Of a stretch of 64,000 nucleotides of DNA, positions 36,154-44,623 are shown in pieces (the first letter of the stretch is position 1; every line of letters starts with the position of its first letter). Source of the DNA: Caldilineaceae bacterium (GTDB lineage Bacteria; Chloroflexota; Anaerolineae; Caldilineales; Caldilineaceae). The stretch spans positions 186,001 through 250,000 of the forward strand of contig JAPKMW010000001.1 in NCBI GenBank assembly GCA_026645575.1, written 5' to 3'. The notes below the pieces were generated by a model. The model was not told the DNA's origin. It made no database searches and was given only the letters and a program-made list of their open reading frames with translations. The position numbers and the translations under genes are program-made.

Positions 36154-38013
36154 TTACGGCCTGGCAATCGGAAAGTAAAAGTGGTAAGGCGTCGGTACTG
36201 CGGGAGTGGGCAACGGTGCAGTTGGAATCGGCGTTGGTGTGAGTGTTGGCGTGGGGGTTGGTGATGGCGTTCCCGGCATCGTGACAAAGAGGGCGGTGGG
36301 CGGCCCCCAGTTGCCGGCGCTATCTTGCCCTTCGATAAAAAGTAAGCGTTGCCCCAACGGCCAGGCGCCGACATCAATGACCAGCGTGACTTTTTCGATC
36401 GGGGCGTTAAAGAGACCGTCGTCGGCGGTCATGGTGTAAACTTGGGTTCCGGTAATCCAAGTTGGTGTGTCAATGGTCAAGCGGGCGGCGCTGATCGGTT
36501 GACTCGGTTCAATGCCCCACCCATTGCTGTTATACCGTGTGTCGTCGAGGGTGGCTTGCACCAGCAGCGTTGTGCCGGTGAAGGTCGCTGCGGGCTGCAA
36601 GACATCGGGGCCAGAGGGCAGTTGGTAGGGGCGGCGGGCGACCTTAGCGGCATAGTAGAGCGCTGGCATATTTTTGGGTAGAATATTTCCTTCAAAAAAG
36701 TTGCAACTCTCAAAAAAATTCTGCCCCAGCTCAAAGGTATAGCTAGCTACCCCAAGTGTCCCATAGGTGAAATCATCGGTCGTGCCGGAGGTGCCATAGA
36801 GACAGTTCGGCCCCGTACAGACTTGATAGCCGTTGTAATAACCAAACTTGCGCCCAAGGGTTTGGAGCGCACTGTTGTTAGGTGATGGCGCTGTGGTAAA
36901 ACCCCAAGGAAAGAGAACCAATTCGCTGTAACTGTGCAGCGAAATAAAGACTCCGGACGTGTCCACCGGTGCTGCGTCGCTATCGTCTGGTCCCCGCTGA
37001 TCAGGAAAGATGCTTTTGGCATAATTCTCGATGGTTTGCGTTTCCGGTTCTGATGCTGCGCTTGGACCGCGGTAGGTCAAGTCGCAGGCATTGCCGCTGC
37101 TGCCGCCGGTGTTCCATTGGAAGCTGCTGTTGCGATTGAGGTCAGTTCCCCACGAAAAGGCGAAGTTGCAACCGTTGGCGTTATTGGTATTCTTGCGCCA
37201 AAGTTGACCTGCTTCCGCCAGCTTACGCCCATCAGGGTTGGCTTGGGGAATGATATGAATTTCATGGTAATCAAGCAACCAGGTAACATTCGGGTCGTGA
37301 TTGTAGTTGGCGATTAATTCCTCGGCAAACCGCGTTGCTAATTCGGCCGTGGTGTACTCGCGCGCATGAATGGCGCCCATCAATAGAAATTTAGGCTTAG
37401 TACCAGGGCGCGCACGGTTCGTCAGCACCAGCGCATGGATATCATAACCGGCAGCATTCCCCGGCGTCACCTTTTCCCAAGAGTCGCCGATGTCGTTCCA
37501 GGTTGCCAGAGCAGGATGGGCGCTAGCCAACGCTGCCAGAGAACTATAAGTCTCTTCAACCGTGCGATAGCAGGCATAGCCGGGAATGCCGCCCTGTTGT
37601 GCGCCGGCGACCACCCGCGATTGCAGCAACTGCATCGTTGCTGCACTGTCAACCGTCACTTGATAACCACGTGCATGCAAATCAATCCTCTCGGCATCGG
37701 AAAGGTAGGCCACCACATAGCGCTCCTGCTGTGTGGCGCCATGATGGACTTGCCAAATATCATAACGTGCCGCCAAGGCGTTGAGATCGCTTTGGTGGCG
37801 AAAGCTAATGCGGGCAACCACCATCTTCTGGGCTTGGGGCGGGGTTGGCGTGCTACGCAGGGCGGGTTGTGTTGCCGGCGGGGTGATGGTTTGGGCCAAT
37901 AGCGGCGCCGATCCATAAGTGACTAGCCAGCAGGTCACCAACAGAAAATGTACCCACTGTGGGCGAAAATCCTGGGCGCGAAAATACCGGTAGGTGAAAA
38001 CTAATTTTATCAT
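36154..38013 (-). CDS. Secreted M14-family zinc carboxypeptidase
   Basis: 619 residues. The signal peptide is near the N-terminus (VHFLLVTCWLVTYGSAPLLA). An N-terminal propeptide-like part (about 50-130) is followed by the M14 domain (about 145-450). Zinc ligands are in GAIHAREYTTAEL (H..E) and VFISLHSYSELVLFPWG (third His). Substrate residues are in TDLNRNSSFQW, and the catalytic Glu lies in SYTFELGQNFFES. The C-terminal beta domain (about 470-575) precedes a Pro/Thr linker and the tail PTPYHFYFPIARP, a variant of the shared LPL-type tail. Presumably a secreted peptidase that trims peptides for nutrition or matures surface proteins. Confidence 0.88.
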   Translation of the reverse strand: MIKLVFTYRYFRAQDFRPQWVHFLLVTCWLVTYGSAPLLAQTITPPATQPALRSTPTPPQAQKMVVARISFRHQSDLNALAARYDIWQVHHGATQQERYVVAYLSDAERIDLHARGYQVTVDSAATMQLLQSRVVAGAQQGGIPGYACYRTVEETYSSLAALASAHPALATWNDIGDSWEKVTPGNAAGYDIHALVLTNRARPGTKPKFLLMGAIHAREYTTAELATRFAEELIANYNHDPNVTWLLDYHEIHIIPQANPDGRKLAEAGQLWRKNTNNANGCNFAFSWGTDLNRNSSFQWNTGGSSGNACDLTYRGPSAASEPETQTIENYAKSIFPDQRGPDDSDAAPVDTSGVFISLHSYSELVLFPWGFTTAPSPNNSALQTLGRKFGYYNGYQVCTGPNCLYGTSGTTDDFTYGTLGVASYTFELGQNFFESCNFFEGNILPKNMPALYYAAKVARRPYQLPSGPDVLQPAATFTGTTLLVQATLDDTRYNSNGWGIEPSQPISAARLTIDTPTWITGTQVYTMTADDGLFNAPIEKVTLVIDVGAWPLGQRLLFIEGQDSAGNWGPPTALFVTMPGTPSPTPTPTLTPTPIPTAPLPTPAVPTPYHFYFPIARP

Positions 38014-38021
38014 GAATAATT

Positions 38022-38426
38022 CTAGAGTTCGGCCAGATCTTCAGGTGTGATAATCTGCAAATCTTGGACAAAGCGAAAGCTACGGACTTTGCGCGTCAGC
38101 AATGGGACGCCGTCGGCTATACAAATGCCGGCGACAAAGGCATCGTTTAAGCCAATAGTTGACTCGTTGGCGCGATGCTCTTTCATAATGCGCGCCGTAT
38201 GGCGCGCTGCCTCATCGGTAAAGGCGAGTGTATTCACCGCCAGGTAAACCTGGTAGAGCAGTTGGGTCTGTCGTGTGGTCAGGGTGCTAACGGATTCAAG
38301 TTCAAAGAGGGTAATGGCGGTGATGTAGGCGTCAAAGCGTAGCACCGCATTGATAAACGCAGTGGGGCGACCCTGTAAATATTCAACAACAATATCAGTA
38401 TCTATACAGATTCTGGAATCTGCCAT
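38022..38426 (-). CDS. vapC: PIN-domain ribonuclease toxin, VapC-like
   Basis: 134 residues from the ATG at 38426. Cleaves RNA in VapBC toxin-antitoxin modules (family knowledge). Acidic PIN residues are visible: IDTDIVVEYLQG near residue 9, the FELES Glu near 43, and LNDAFVAGICIADGVPLLT near 95. The start overlaps the last 25 nt of the antitoxin gene, so translation is probably coupled. The stop lies 9 bp before the M14 peptidase start on the same strand, so read-through into that gene is possible. Confidence 0.85.
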   Translation of the reverse strand: MADSRICIDTDIVVEYLQGRPTAFINAVLRFDAYITAITLFELESVSTLTTRQTQLLYQVYLAVNTLAFTDEAARHTARIMKEHRANESTIGLNDAFVAGICIADGVPLLTRKVRSFRFVQDLQIITPEDLAEL

Positions 38427-38671
38427 GTACTCCACAACTCCTGACGCAACTGTTGAAACGCTTCCACATCTTGGGCTGACCAACTGCCGGCCATCGCCTC
38501 CAACCCAAGTCGCATCTGTTCGATTTCATCGGGCAGGCGGGGGATCGGCGCTATTTTAATTTTGCTGCGGATTAACACATGTAATGTATCGCCGGGACGA
38601 AAACCCAGCGTTTGTTCAATTGTGTCCTTGGGGATAACCAAATCGGAGCCGTTGTACTTTATCTCAAACAC
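38402..38671 (-). CDS. vapB: AbrB/VapB-like antitoxin
   Basis: 89 residues; a GTG start at 38671 preceded by AGGAGAAAAGTCT. The N-terminal half looks like an AbrB-type swapped-hairpin DNA-binding domain (LVIPKDTIEQTLGFRPGDTL). The C-terminal half (EQMRLGLEAMAGSWSAQDVE) would wrap the toxin. It overlaps vapC by 25 nt. Such antitoxins repress their own promoter; no clear operator is seen upstream. Confidence 0.8.
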   Translation of the reverse strand: MFEIKYNGSDLVIPKDTIEQTLGFRPGDTLHVLIRSKIKIAPIPRLPDEIEQMRLGLEAMAGSWSAQDVEAFQQLRQELWSTWQIPESV

Positions 38672-39013
38672 AGACTTTTCTCCTCGTCTTGCCAGCGCTG
38701 TTCCCTTGCGCGAATGGCGCTGTGTTCAGCCACACGTCCCTGAGATTTACGCAACTTGAAGTTTACGTATAAGGTACGGCTGTGAGTTGTGGGTTTCTCA
38801 TGTCGGTCTTTGTGCATGGCACTGGTCTGTTCCAGACTATCTATCACTATACTGCTCTATCACTATACTGCCTGAAACGCTTCTCGTCAAGTGTGAAAAA
38901 ACTTACGCTTTGTCGAAGAAGCGCTATTACATTATTCAGTAGAGCGCAATGTAGCCGAGATGACAATAGACCGACTTTGGACTATACGACTACTGTTTTC
39001 TTAACGAAGTCCT

Positions 39014-39059
39014 GAGGAGTGTACACGTTCCGTGTGTACGAGGGCGTGTACACTCCTCG
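39014..39059. repeat. Inverted repeat GAGGAGTGTACACG
   Basis: GAGGAGTGTACACG at 39014-39027 is mirrored by CGTGTACACTCCTC at 39045-39058. The loop also contains CGTGTGTACG, so the word is partly repeated three times. Confidence 0.7.
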
Positions 39060-39193
39060 CCCATCAATACTTATTTGACAAAACACTACGCAATTGCGGA
39101 TTACTGTTATGCTACTGCGCTTAGCCCGCCCTGTCAAACTGCTTATTGAATGATCAAAGAATTGACGCACTTTTTTCGTAGAAGATCTATAAC

Positions 39194-39251
39194 GATTCAG
39201 CCCGCTCTTGGCTACATCCTCCCGAGGGTGTAATCAGAAGCGGGCTGAATC
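39194..39251. repeat. Decayed palindrome GATTCAGCCCGCT
   Basis: The outer 13-bp arms GATTCAGCCCGCT and AGCGGGCTGAATC are perfect. The CAGCCCGCTC word also occurs in the 82-bp family, so this may be a relic with a replaced centre. Confidence 0.6.
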
Positions 39252-39273
39252 ATTTGATAACCAAAAATGCGTG

Positions 39274-39378
39274 CCAACAAAGCAACTTTTCGGACGCGGA
39301 TTTTTGCGGAATTAGGGGGATCAGAATCAACAAAAATCCGCGTAGTTCCGCGTGAATCGGCGTCCTAATGCTTGTTGG
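39274..39378. repeat. Inverted repeat with GGACGCGGATTTTTGCGGAA core
   Basis: CCAACAA ends and inner GGACGCGGATTTTTGCGG against CCGCGTGAATCGGCGTCC are imperfect inverses. The left arm also pairs with CAAAAATCCGCG. Another interspersed family. Confidence 0.6.
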
Positions 39379-39653
39379 TTAGAGGCGAAGCTTCGTTTGA
39401 CAGTTACAAGATCTTTACAAACAAGGAATTTCATAAAAAAATTGTAAAGCGCCTTGGCTGTTAACATGAAAAATTGCTATTTTTTATAAGCTTACGAACC
39501 TTCATTTTAATTCAGTCATAAGCCCTATTGCAGCTACTCCCAATATAGTACGAGAAATAAAAAAGAATGTGATAACGTAATAGATGCGTAAGGTTTACTT
39601 CGAGCCGCGGGTCTTGTCCGTTTTCCAAATCATCTTGTAGAAAGAGTCACCAA

Positions 39654-41309
39654 ATGCAAATGAATGTGAGAAAGTCTGGTAAACAAGTAACAGCAAGGGG
39701 AATGCTGGCCAACAAACAAAAGGTCAAGATGACGCTACTTGGCTTCGTTGCAATCATTGTTCTCTTTTTTATCTTGAATCTGTTTGGGCTAGAGATGGGT
39801 CAACAGGCGCTTACCGTCAAGGCTGCTAATCTTGATGCCGAACAACACTTGATGGGCTTGTCAACGGTGCCAACGGTGCCAACGGTGCCAACGGTGCCGA
39901 CCGTGCCGACCGTGCCGACCGTGCCGACCGTGCCGACCGTGCCGACCGTGCCGACCGTAGTAACAGAAACGCCGACCGTAACGCCAACTCAGACAAAACC
40001 AACGGCTACCAGTACGGAAGCGACGGCAACGCCAACAGCAACCGGTACACAGGAAGTGGAAACGTCAACACCCACACCGACGGCAACAGCCACGGAAATG
40101 ATCGAAACACCAACGCCAACCGCAACGGAGACCGACACTGCCCCGACTGCCACACCCACAGAAACACCAACGGCAACGGCTACCAAAACTGCAACACCAA
40201 CGGGGACAGTGGTTACGGTGACACCGACCAAGACCCTGACGCCGACGCCGACGGGAACGACGCAAATTGTGATGAAGAAGTATTATGTCAGCAGTTCAAG
40301 CAACGGCAAAATCAGTAGCATTGGCGCTAATTCTATCCGTACCAGTGAGACTGGCAACGCTAAAAGCTTTGAGTTTGATGACGAGGATATTTTGGTCTAC
40401 GACATTGCCACGGATGTCTGGAGTATGCTCTTCGACGGCTCTGATGTCGGGCTGGGCAAGACGGATGTTGATGCGTTCCATATCAATTCCGATGGCTCGA
40501 TTTTGATGAGCTTTGTCCACCCGGTTAATTTCCCGGCCCCGCTGGGCAAGGTTGATGATTCAGATCTGGTGAAGTTCATTCCTACCCAATTGGGGGATAA
40601 CACCGCCGGCGCCTTTGAGTTTTACTTTGATGGTTCCGATGTTGGTCTGGAGACAGGGAGTGAGGACATCGACGCGATCAGCTTTACGGCCGATGGTCGT
40701 CTCGTGGTCAGCACCTATGGTAAAGTCAACGTCCCTGGCGTGGAGGCGAAAGATGAAGATCTCCTGGCTTTTACTGCAACAAGTTTCGGCGTGAACACTC
40801 AAGGCGCTTGGGCGCTCTACTTCGATGGCTCCGATGTTGCACTGACCGAAGGCAGCGAAGATGTGGATAGCCTGCACATCGATCCGCTGACAGGTGATCT
40901 CTACCTGGCGACGCGCGGTAACTACATCGCGACAAGCACTAATACCATCAGTGGCGACTACAACGACGTCTTCCGTTGCGTTCCGCAAGCCTTAGGGGAT
41001 ACCACCACCTGCACCTTCTCGGCTGTTTTCAATGGTGATGCGATTCGCTTCTTCAAGCGTATTGATACGGCGCAAATTGGTTGGGGAGCGGCTGCGCTCG
41101 ATCGCCTACTGGCTGTCCAAGGTACTGGCGCACCAACCGACATTGCTCCCTACGATGTCGATCCGGATGACCTTGACCGCAGCGACACCGAAATTGATTT
41201 GTATGATGAAGCGCAAGAACTGGAGAATGGCAAAATGTATGTTGCGCTCGTCCATGTCAACCCTTCGACGCGCACCAATCCCTATGAGCCATTCGGCAGG
41301 GTAAAGTAG
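39654..41309 (+). CDS. Secreted or anchored Thr-Pro protein with four FDGSDVGL repeats
   Basis: 551 residues. A hydrophobic segment near 28-45 (LLGFVAIIVLFFILNLFGLE) is an uncleaved anchor or signal. Ten exact TVP triplets follow (about 70-102), then a longer Thr/Pro/Ala linker to about 205. The C-terminal ~340 residues carry about four related units with [YL]FDGSDVGL, DVDA/DIDAISF and DG.L..S.. blocks, perhaps blades of a small propeller. The protein ends TRTNPYEPFGRVK, without the LPL-type tail. I do not recognise a named family. The sequence before the start is AT-rich with no clear SD. Confidence 0.7.
   Translation: MQMNVRKSGKQVTARGMLANKQKVKMTLLGFVAIIVLFFILNLFGLEMGQQALTVKAANLDAEQHLMGLSTVPTVPTVPTVPTVPTVPTVPTVPTVPTVPTVVTETPTVTPTQTKPTATSTEATATPTATGTQEVETSTPTPTATATEMIETPTPTATETDTAPTATPTETPTATATKTATPTGTVVTVTPTKTLTPTPTGTTQIVMKKYYVSSSSNGKISSIGANSIRTSETGNAKSFEFDDEDILVYDIATDVWSMLFDGSDVGLGKTDVDAFHINSDGSILMSFVHPVNFPAPLGKVDDSDLVKFIPTQLGDNTAGAFEFYFDGSDVGLETGSEDIDAISFTADGRLVVSTYGKVNVPGVEAKDEDLLAFTATSFGVNTQGAWALYFDGSDVALTEGSEDVDSLHIDPLTGDLYLATRGNYIATSTNTISGDYNDVFRCVPQALGDTTTCTFSAVFNGDAIRFFKRIDTAQIGWGAAALDRLLAVQGTGAPTDIAPYDVDPDDLDRSDTEIDLYDEAQELENGKMYVALVHVNPSTRTNPYEPFGRVK
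39864..39958. repeat. Ten 9-bp tandem repeats encoding TVP
   Basis: Four ACGGTGCCA units are followed by six ACCGTGCCG units. Two homogeneous blocks indicate recent slippage. Length changes stay in frame. Confidence 0.9.
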
Positions 41310-41450
41310 GATCAGATCTGATGAGCGTTGTTGATTTATTTTCGTAACGAGGAGCCAGGCACGCCCCGTGCCGATCCATTCCCACTTACTGAAGTAAAAT
41401 TTTCTAACGCTCATAAAATACCGACTGTTGGTTGTCGCTGTTAAGCAGTG

Positions 41451-41488
41451 AGACAAAACCCCCAGGCCATAGCCTGGGGGTTTTGTCT
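41451..41488. terminator. Bidirectional intrinsic terminator
   Basis: AGACAAAACCCCCAGGC pairs perfectly with GCCTGGGGGTTTTGTCT around CATA; it is T-rich on the right arm and A-rich on the left. It ends the 39654 gene, about 140 bp after its stop. Confidence 0.75.
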
Positions 41489-41582
41489 TGCACAATTGGA
41501 AAGCGCCCAAAGTTGCACTATAATAACCACGGTTGTGAATTCCTATCGAACCCCATTGCAAAACCAAGAGAGGAAGCTGCTT

Positions 41583-42638
41583 ATGTCACGCACCGGACGC
41601 GCTGTTGTTGCCCACGGGCAAAGCTTTGAAGTTCGTGAATATCCTATCCCTGATCCGCCGCCGGGCGCCCTATTGTTGCGCCAGGAATTGGCCGGCATCT
41701 GCGGTACCGATCTACACATGTGGCAAAACGGGATTCCCGGCGAGATGGTGTTGGGCCACGAAAATGTCGGTGTAATTGCGGCGCTGGGCAAAGGGGTCAC
41801 GACCGATTATGTCGGCAACCCGCTGCGGGAAGGCGACCGGCTGATCTTTGCCCCTGGCACGCCCCATGGCGCCTATGGCTTTTACACTAAGCCGGATGTC
41901 GCCCCGCACTTTCGCGGCGGTTTTGCCGATTATATCCTGCTCGATTACCCGGATACCTGCTATATGAAGACCAGTTTGCCGCCAGAAGTTGCCGTCCTGA
42001 CCGAACCCTTTACCATTGGCGTCCATGCCGTGATGCGTGGGCGGATTGGCCTTGGCGATACAGTGGTGGTGCAAGGCTCCGGCGCCATTGGTCTGGTGAC
42101 CTTGATCTGCGCCCGTATGAGCGGCGCCGCCAAGATCATTATGGTAGGCGGCCCGGCCCGCCGCTTGGAACTCGCCAAGCGCATGGGCGCCGATGTGACC
42201 ATCAACATTGACGAAGTGCGCGCCCCCGAAGAACGCATTCAGTTGGTGTTGGACGAGACGCCACGCAAGGCCGGCGCCGATGTTGTCTTTGAATGCGCCG
42301 GTTTCCTCCCCGCAACACCCGAAGGGCTTCGCTATGTCAAACGGAACGGCGTCTTTGTCGAGGTTGGGCACTTTGTGGATATGGGCTCGATTGAACTCAA
42401 CATCAACCAATTGATGATGCGGCGCAACCTGCGCATGGAAGCGATTTGGGGCAGCCAATATGAACACTTTGTGCGCGGCCTGCCCTTGTTGGAGCGCAAC
42501 GAATTCCCCTTTGCCGACATGGTGAGCCATGCCCTCCCCCTAGAACGCGTTCACGATGGCTTTGCCGCCCTTAATGGCACCTACCGGTTGGGCGACGAAA
42601 CTGCCATTAAGATTGTTGTGCGCGCCGCCGAAGAATAA
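41583..42638 (+). CDS. Zinc-type alcohol/polyol dehydrogenase (MDR family) lacking the structural zinc site
   Basis: 351 residues from the ATG at 41583 (AGAGGAAGCTGCTT upstream). NAD(P)-dependent medium-chain dehydrogenase. Catalytic zinc ligands lie in GICGTDLHMW (Cys) and GHENVGVI (His, Glu). The Rossmann loop is GSGAIGLVTL near residue 170. The usual four-cysteine structural-zinc lobe is missing: the segment after GDRLIFAPGTPHGAYGF has no Cys cluster. The substrate is not clear; threonine or sorbitol dehydrogenase-like activity is possible, and kbl at 2.75 kb would be a functional partner for a threonine dehydrogenase. A MITE-like palindrome begins 5 bp after the stop. Confidence 0.82.
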   Translation: MSRTGRAVVAHGQSFEVREYPIPDPPPGALLLRQELAGICGTDLHMWQNGIPGEMVLGHENVGVIAALGKGVTTDYVGNPLREGDRLIFAPGTPHGAYGFYTKPDVAPHFRGGFADYILLDYPDTCYMKTSLPPEVAVLTEPFTIGVHAVMRGRIGLGDTVVVQGSGAIGLVTLICARMSGAAKIIMVGGPARRLELAKRMGADVTINIDEVRAPEERIQLVLDETPRKAGADVVFECAGFLPATPEGLRYVKRNGVFVEVGHFVDMGSIELNINQLMMRRNLRMEAIWGSQYEHFVRGLPLLERNEFPFADMVSHALPLERVHDGFAALNGTYRLGDETAIKIVVRAAEE

Positions 42639-42643
42639 ATGAG

Positions 42644-42698
42644 GTAACATCAGCCCGCTCCTAGCCAGTCACGGACTGGCTAGGAGCGGAGTAGTTAC
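42644..42698. mobile_element. Short MITE-like palindrome (55 bp)
   Basis: Right end GTAGTTAC, left end GTAACATC, core CCTAGCCAGTCACGGACTGG. No target duplication. It fits in the 63-bp gap between two convergent genes. Confidence 0.7.
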
Positions 42699-42701
42699 TT
42701 A

Positions 42702-44258
42702 CTAAAATCCGAAACCGCGCCACCAATCTTTGCGCGAGCGTGGATCGAGAAAGGCGCCCCGATCCCGAATGGCGAGACGCACTTCCTGGCTGCGGGCGAC
42801 GCCAAGGTGTTGTTCATGACGCAACGCCGGTAATTCTCGGCGGCCATTGCGATCAGCCGCGTGGTAGCGTTGCACCAACATAGGATCAACGCAAATTTCT
42901 TCAAGATGCACCACATAGCCGTGCGCTACTGAACCATCGCGTGTGTAGCCCAGCGTGAGCCGATTCGCTTCGGCATAGAGCGCCACCGCGACGTACTCTT
43001 CCCCATTGCTGTCACGGTAGATGTCGGCTTGGCGGGCAGGTACACGCAAGGGGGCGCCTGTTTCAGTTTGAAGGCCCAGCAAGGTGGCCTCCGGCGCCGA
43101 CAAGGGCGTTTGGCGACAACCATGCGCGCCACAGCCCCAATCCCAGTCATGGACTTGATAGAGCGCCGCGAAGTGAATGGGCTGACGGTTGACAAAAAGT
43201 GACGCTAGTTGGGGCGCATCGCCATCAACCGGCCCGTTGATGTCAGTAAACGAAGGTGGTAGCGCCACGGCCACATACCCCCGTTGCGCCAGATTGAGAT
43301 CGGCATGAATAGGCGCCGGGTGGCTCAGGTCAACATCCGTCATCGGGATCAGCGTGTAGCTTTGTGTTGAAACCACTGGACAGCCATCGAGCGAACCGCT
43401 GCTGGGCGTATGATCTACGTTCTGCTCCGCTACTGGCGCCGGGGTGATGAATACCGGCGTTGGCAGCGCTTCTTGGCCCAGCGCTGTTGTCGGCGCATCA
43501 GACTCGCCCAGTGGCTGGCTTGAACGGGGACGGCCAAAGTTGACGGTCCAATAATTTTTCCACGGCGTGTTTGCCAGCGTCACATAGCCGACGCCCAATT
43601 CAGTGAAAGCCGGTGAGAGGAGAATGGCGCGGTGTTCGGCATGATTCAGCCACCATTCGACCATGTCGGCTGGTTCAGTGAAGCCCCAACCGATCACCTC
43701 GGCCCAGCCTTGCCAGGCGTAGCCGTTGGCTGCCATTCGCTCGCCGCCGCTGGAGCCATCAGTGCCTTGATGGGTCGGCAGCGTCTGCTTGCCCATATCC
43801 AGCGTGTGTCGATAGGCCGCTTGGGTGAGGGCCGGGACAAGGGTTAGCGGCGCCAACCCCATCTGTGCCCGTTGACGGTTGATCAAATCGACGACGGTCA
43901 GTGCAAAAGTTGGTTGCGTCGAACCCATAATCGTTTGCTCGACGCTAGCCGTATTGGTTACTGCATCAGGTGGCACGGCGCCTGCGGACTGATCCACCAA
44001 CGGAATGCTACTCGCCGTTGGCGCTGGGGACGGCGCTACCAACGTGGATGGATTGAATGATATGAGGGGCGCGCGTATTGGCGTTGGCATTGCCACAACG
44101 GGCTTGACGGCTGTGGGTAGTGGCAAGTGTGGCGCACGATCCGGCGACTCTACGGGTTTGGCAGTTGCGTGAAGCAGAGGGAAGAGGGGCGACAATGCGC
44201 TGAGTGCAATGGTAGAGACCAGACCAATGAGGAGGAATGGTATCAACCAGCGATTCAT
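42702..44258 (-). CDS. Secreted CAP (SCP/PR-1) domain protein
   Basis: 518 residues; AAGGAGAATTTT precedes the ATG. N-terminal signal or anchor (LIPFLLIGLVSTIALSALSP), a Pro/Thr-rich spacer, then a CAP domain at about 115-245. It shows VVDLINRQRAQMGLAPLTLV, the paired histidines of the CAP cavity (AYRHTLDMG, NHAEHRAILLSPAFTELGVG) and the YWTVNFGRP end strand. The remaining ~270 residues (YTLIPMTDVDLSHPAPIHAD onward) are unassigned and include a cysteine-rich DWDWGCGAHGCRQ. Ends WWRGFGF, without the LPL-type tail. CAP proteins act outside the cell; their bacterial role is mostly unknown. Confidence 0.82.
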   Translation of the reverse strand: MNRWLIPFLLIGLVSTIALSALSPLFPLLHATAKPVESPDRAPHLPLPTAVKPVVAMPTPIRAPLISFNPSTLVAPSPAPTASSIPLVDQSAGAVPPDAVTNTASVEQTIMGSTQPTFALTVVDLINRQRAQMGLAPLTLVPALTQAAYRHTLDMGKQTLPTHQGTDGSSGGERMAANGYAWQGWAEVIGWGFTEPADMVEWWLNHAEHRAILLSPAFTELGVGYVTLANTPWKNYWTVNFGRPRSSQPLGESDAPTTALGQEALPTPVFITPAPVAEQNVDHTPSSGSLDGCPVVSTQSYTLIPMTDVDLSHPAPIHADLNLAQRGYVAVALPPSFTDINGPVDGDAPQLASLFVNRQPIHFAALYQVHDWDWGCGAHGCRQTPLSAPEATLLGLQTETGAPLRVPARQADIYRDSNGEEYVAVALYAEANRLTLGYTRDGSVAHGYVVHLEEICVDPMLVQRYHAADRNGRRELPALRHEQHLGVARSQEVRLAIRDRGAFLDPRSRKDWWRGFGF

Positions 44259-44623
44259 AAAATTCTCCTTACGTTTGAACTGCGTAAACAGAGCAGTATA
44301 TCATCGGGAGTGCGTATACCGTCTCTGTCAAAGGCGGTAGCTCTGTTGTTGTGGCTACCAAAATAGTGACTGCGGCGGTGTACGAAGTAAGGAGCAACGG
44401 TACGGCTTGGCTTCAGCCTATCATTCTCGGCGGTGCGCTTGCTTCCCTCTTGAACGTCTGTTGCCTGATGCTTACAGAACGTAGCATAAATTGTGTGTAT
44501 TCATTAAACTTTCGTATGCAAAATAGTTGATTTGTGTACGACGATTGTAGTAGTTTGTCGCGAAGGAATCACGGTAGATTACCGATAATAAAAGAGAAGA
44601 AGACAAGAAGAAGGGAAGGGGCC
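44259..44623. other. Divergent intergenic region
   Basis: Upstream of the CAP gene (minus) and the amidohydrolase (plus). AT-rich between 44470 and 44560. No repeat, gene or consensus promoter that I can defend. Confidence 0.5.

Larger units (their letters stand above)
38672..39653. other. 0.98-kb gene-free region with three different inverted repeats
   Basis: No convincing gene. It holds a CTATCACTATACTG direct repeat (about 38844-38872) and inverted repeats at 39014-39059, 39194-39251 and 39274-39378. The AT-rich stretch (39400-39600) upstream of the next gene includes a possible TAAGC-N20-TATAGT near 39519-39549. Confidence 0.55.

Noticed and set aside
38659..38847. 62-codon minus-strand frame upstream of vapB
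   Set aside because: No RBS or family resemblance; it overlaps the vapB start region.
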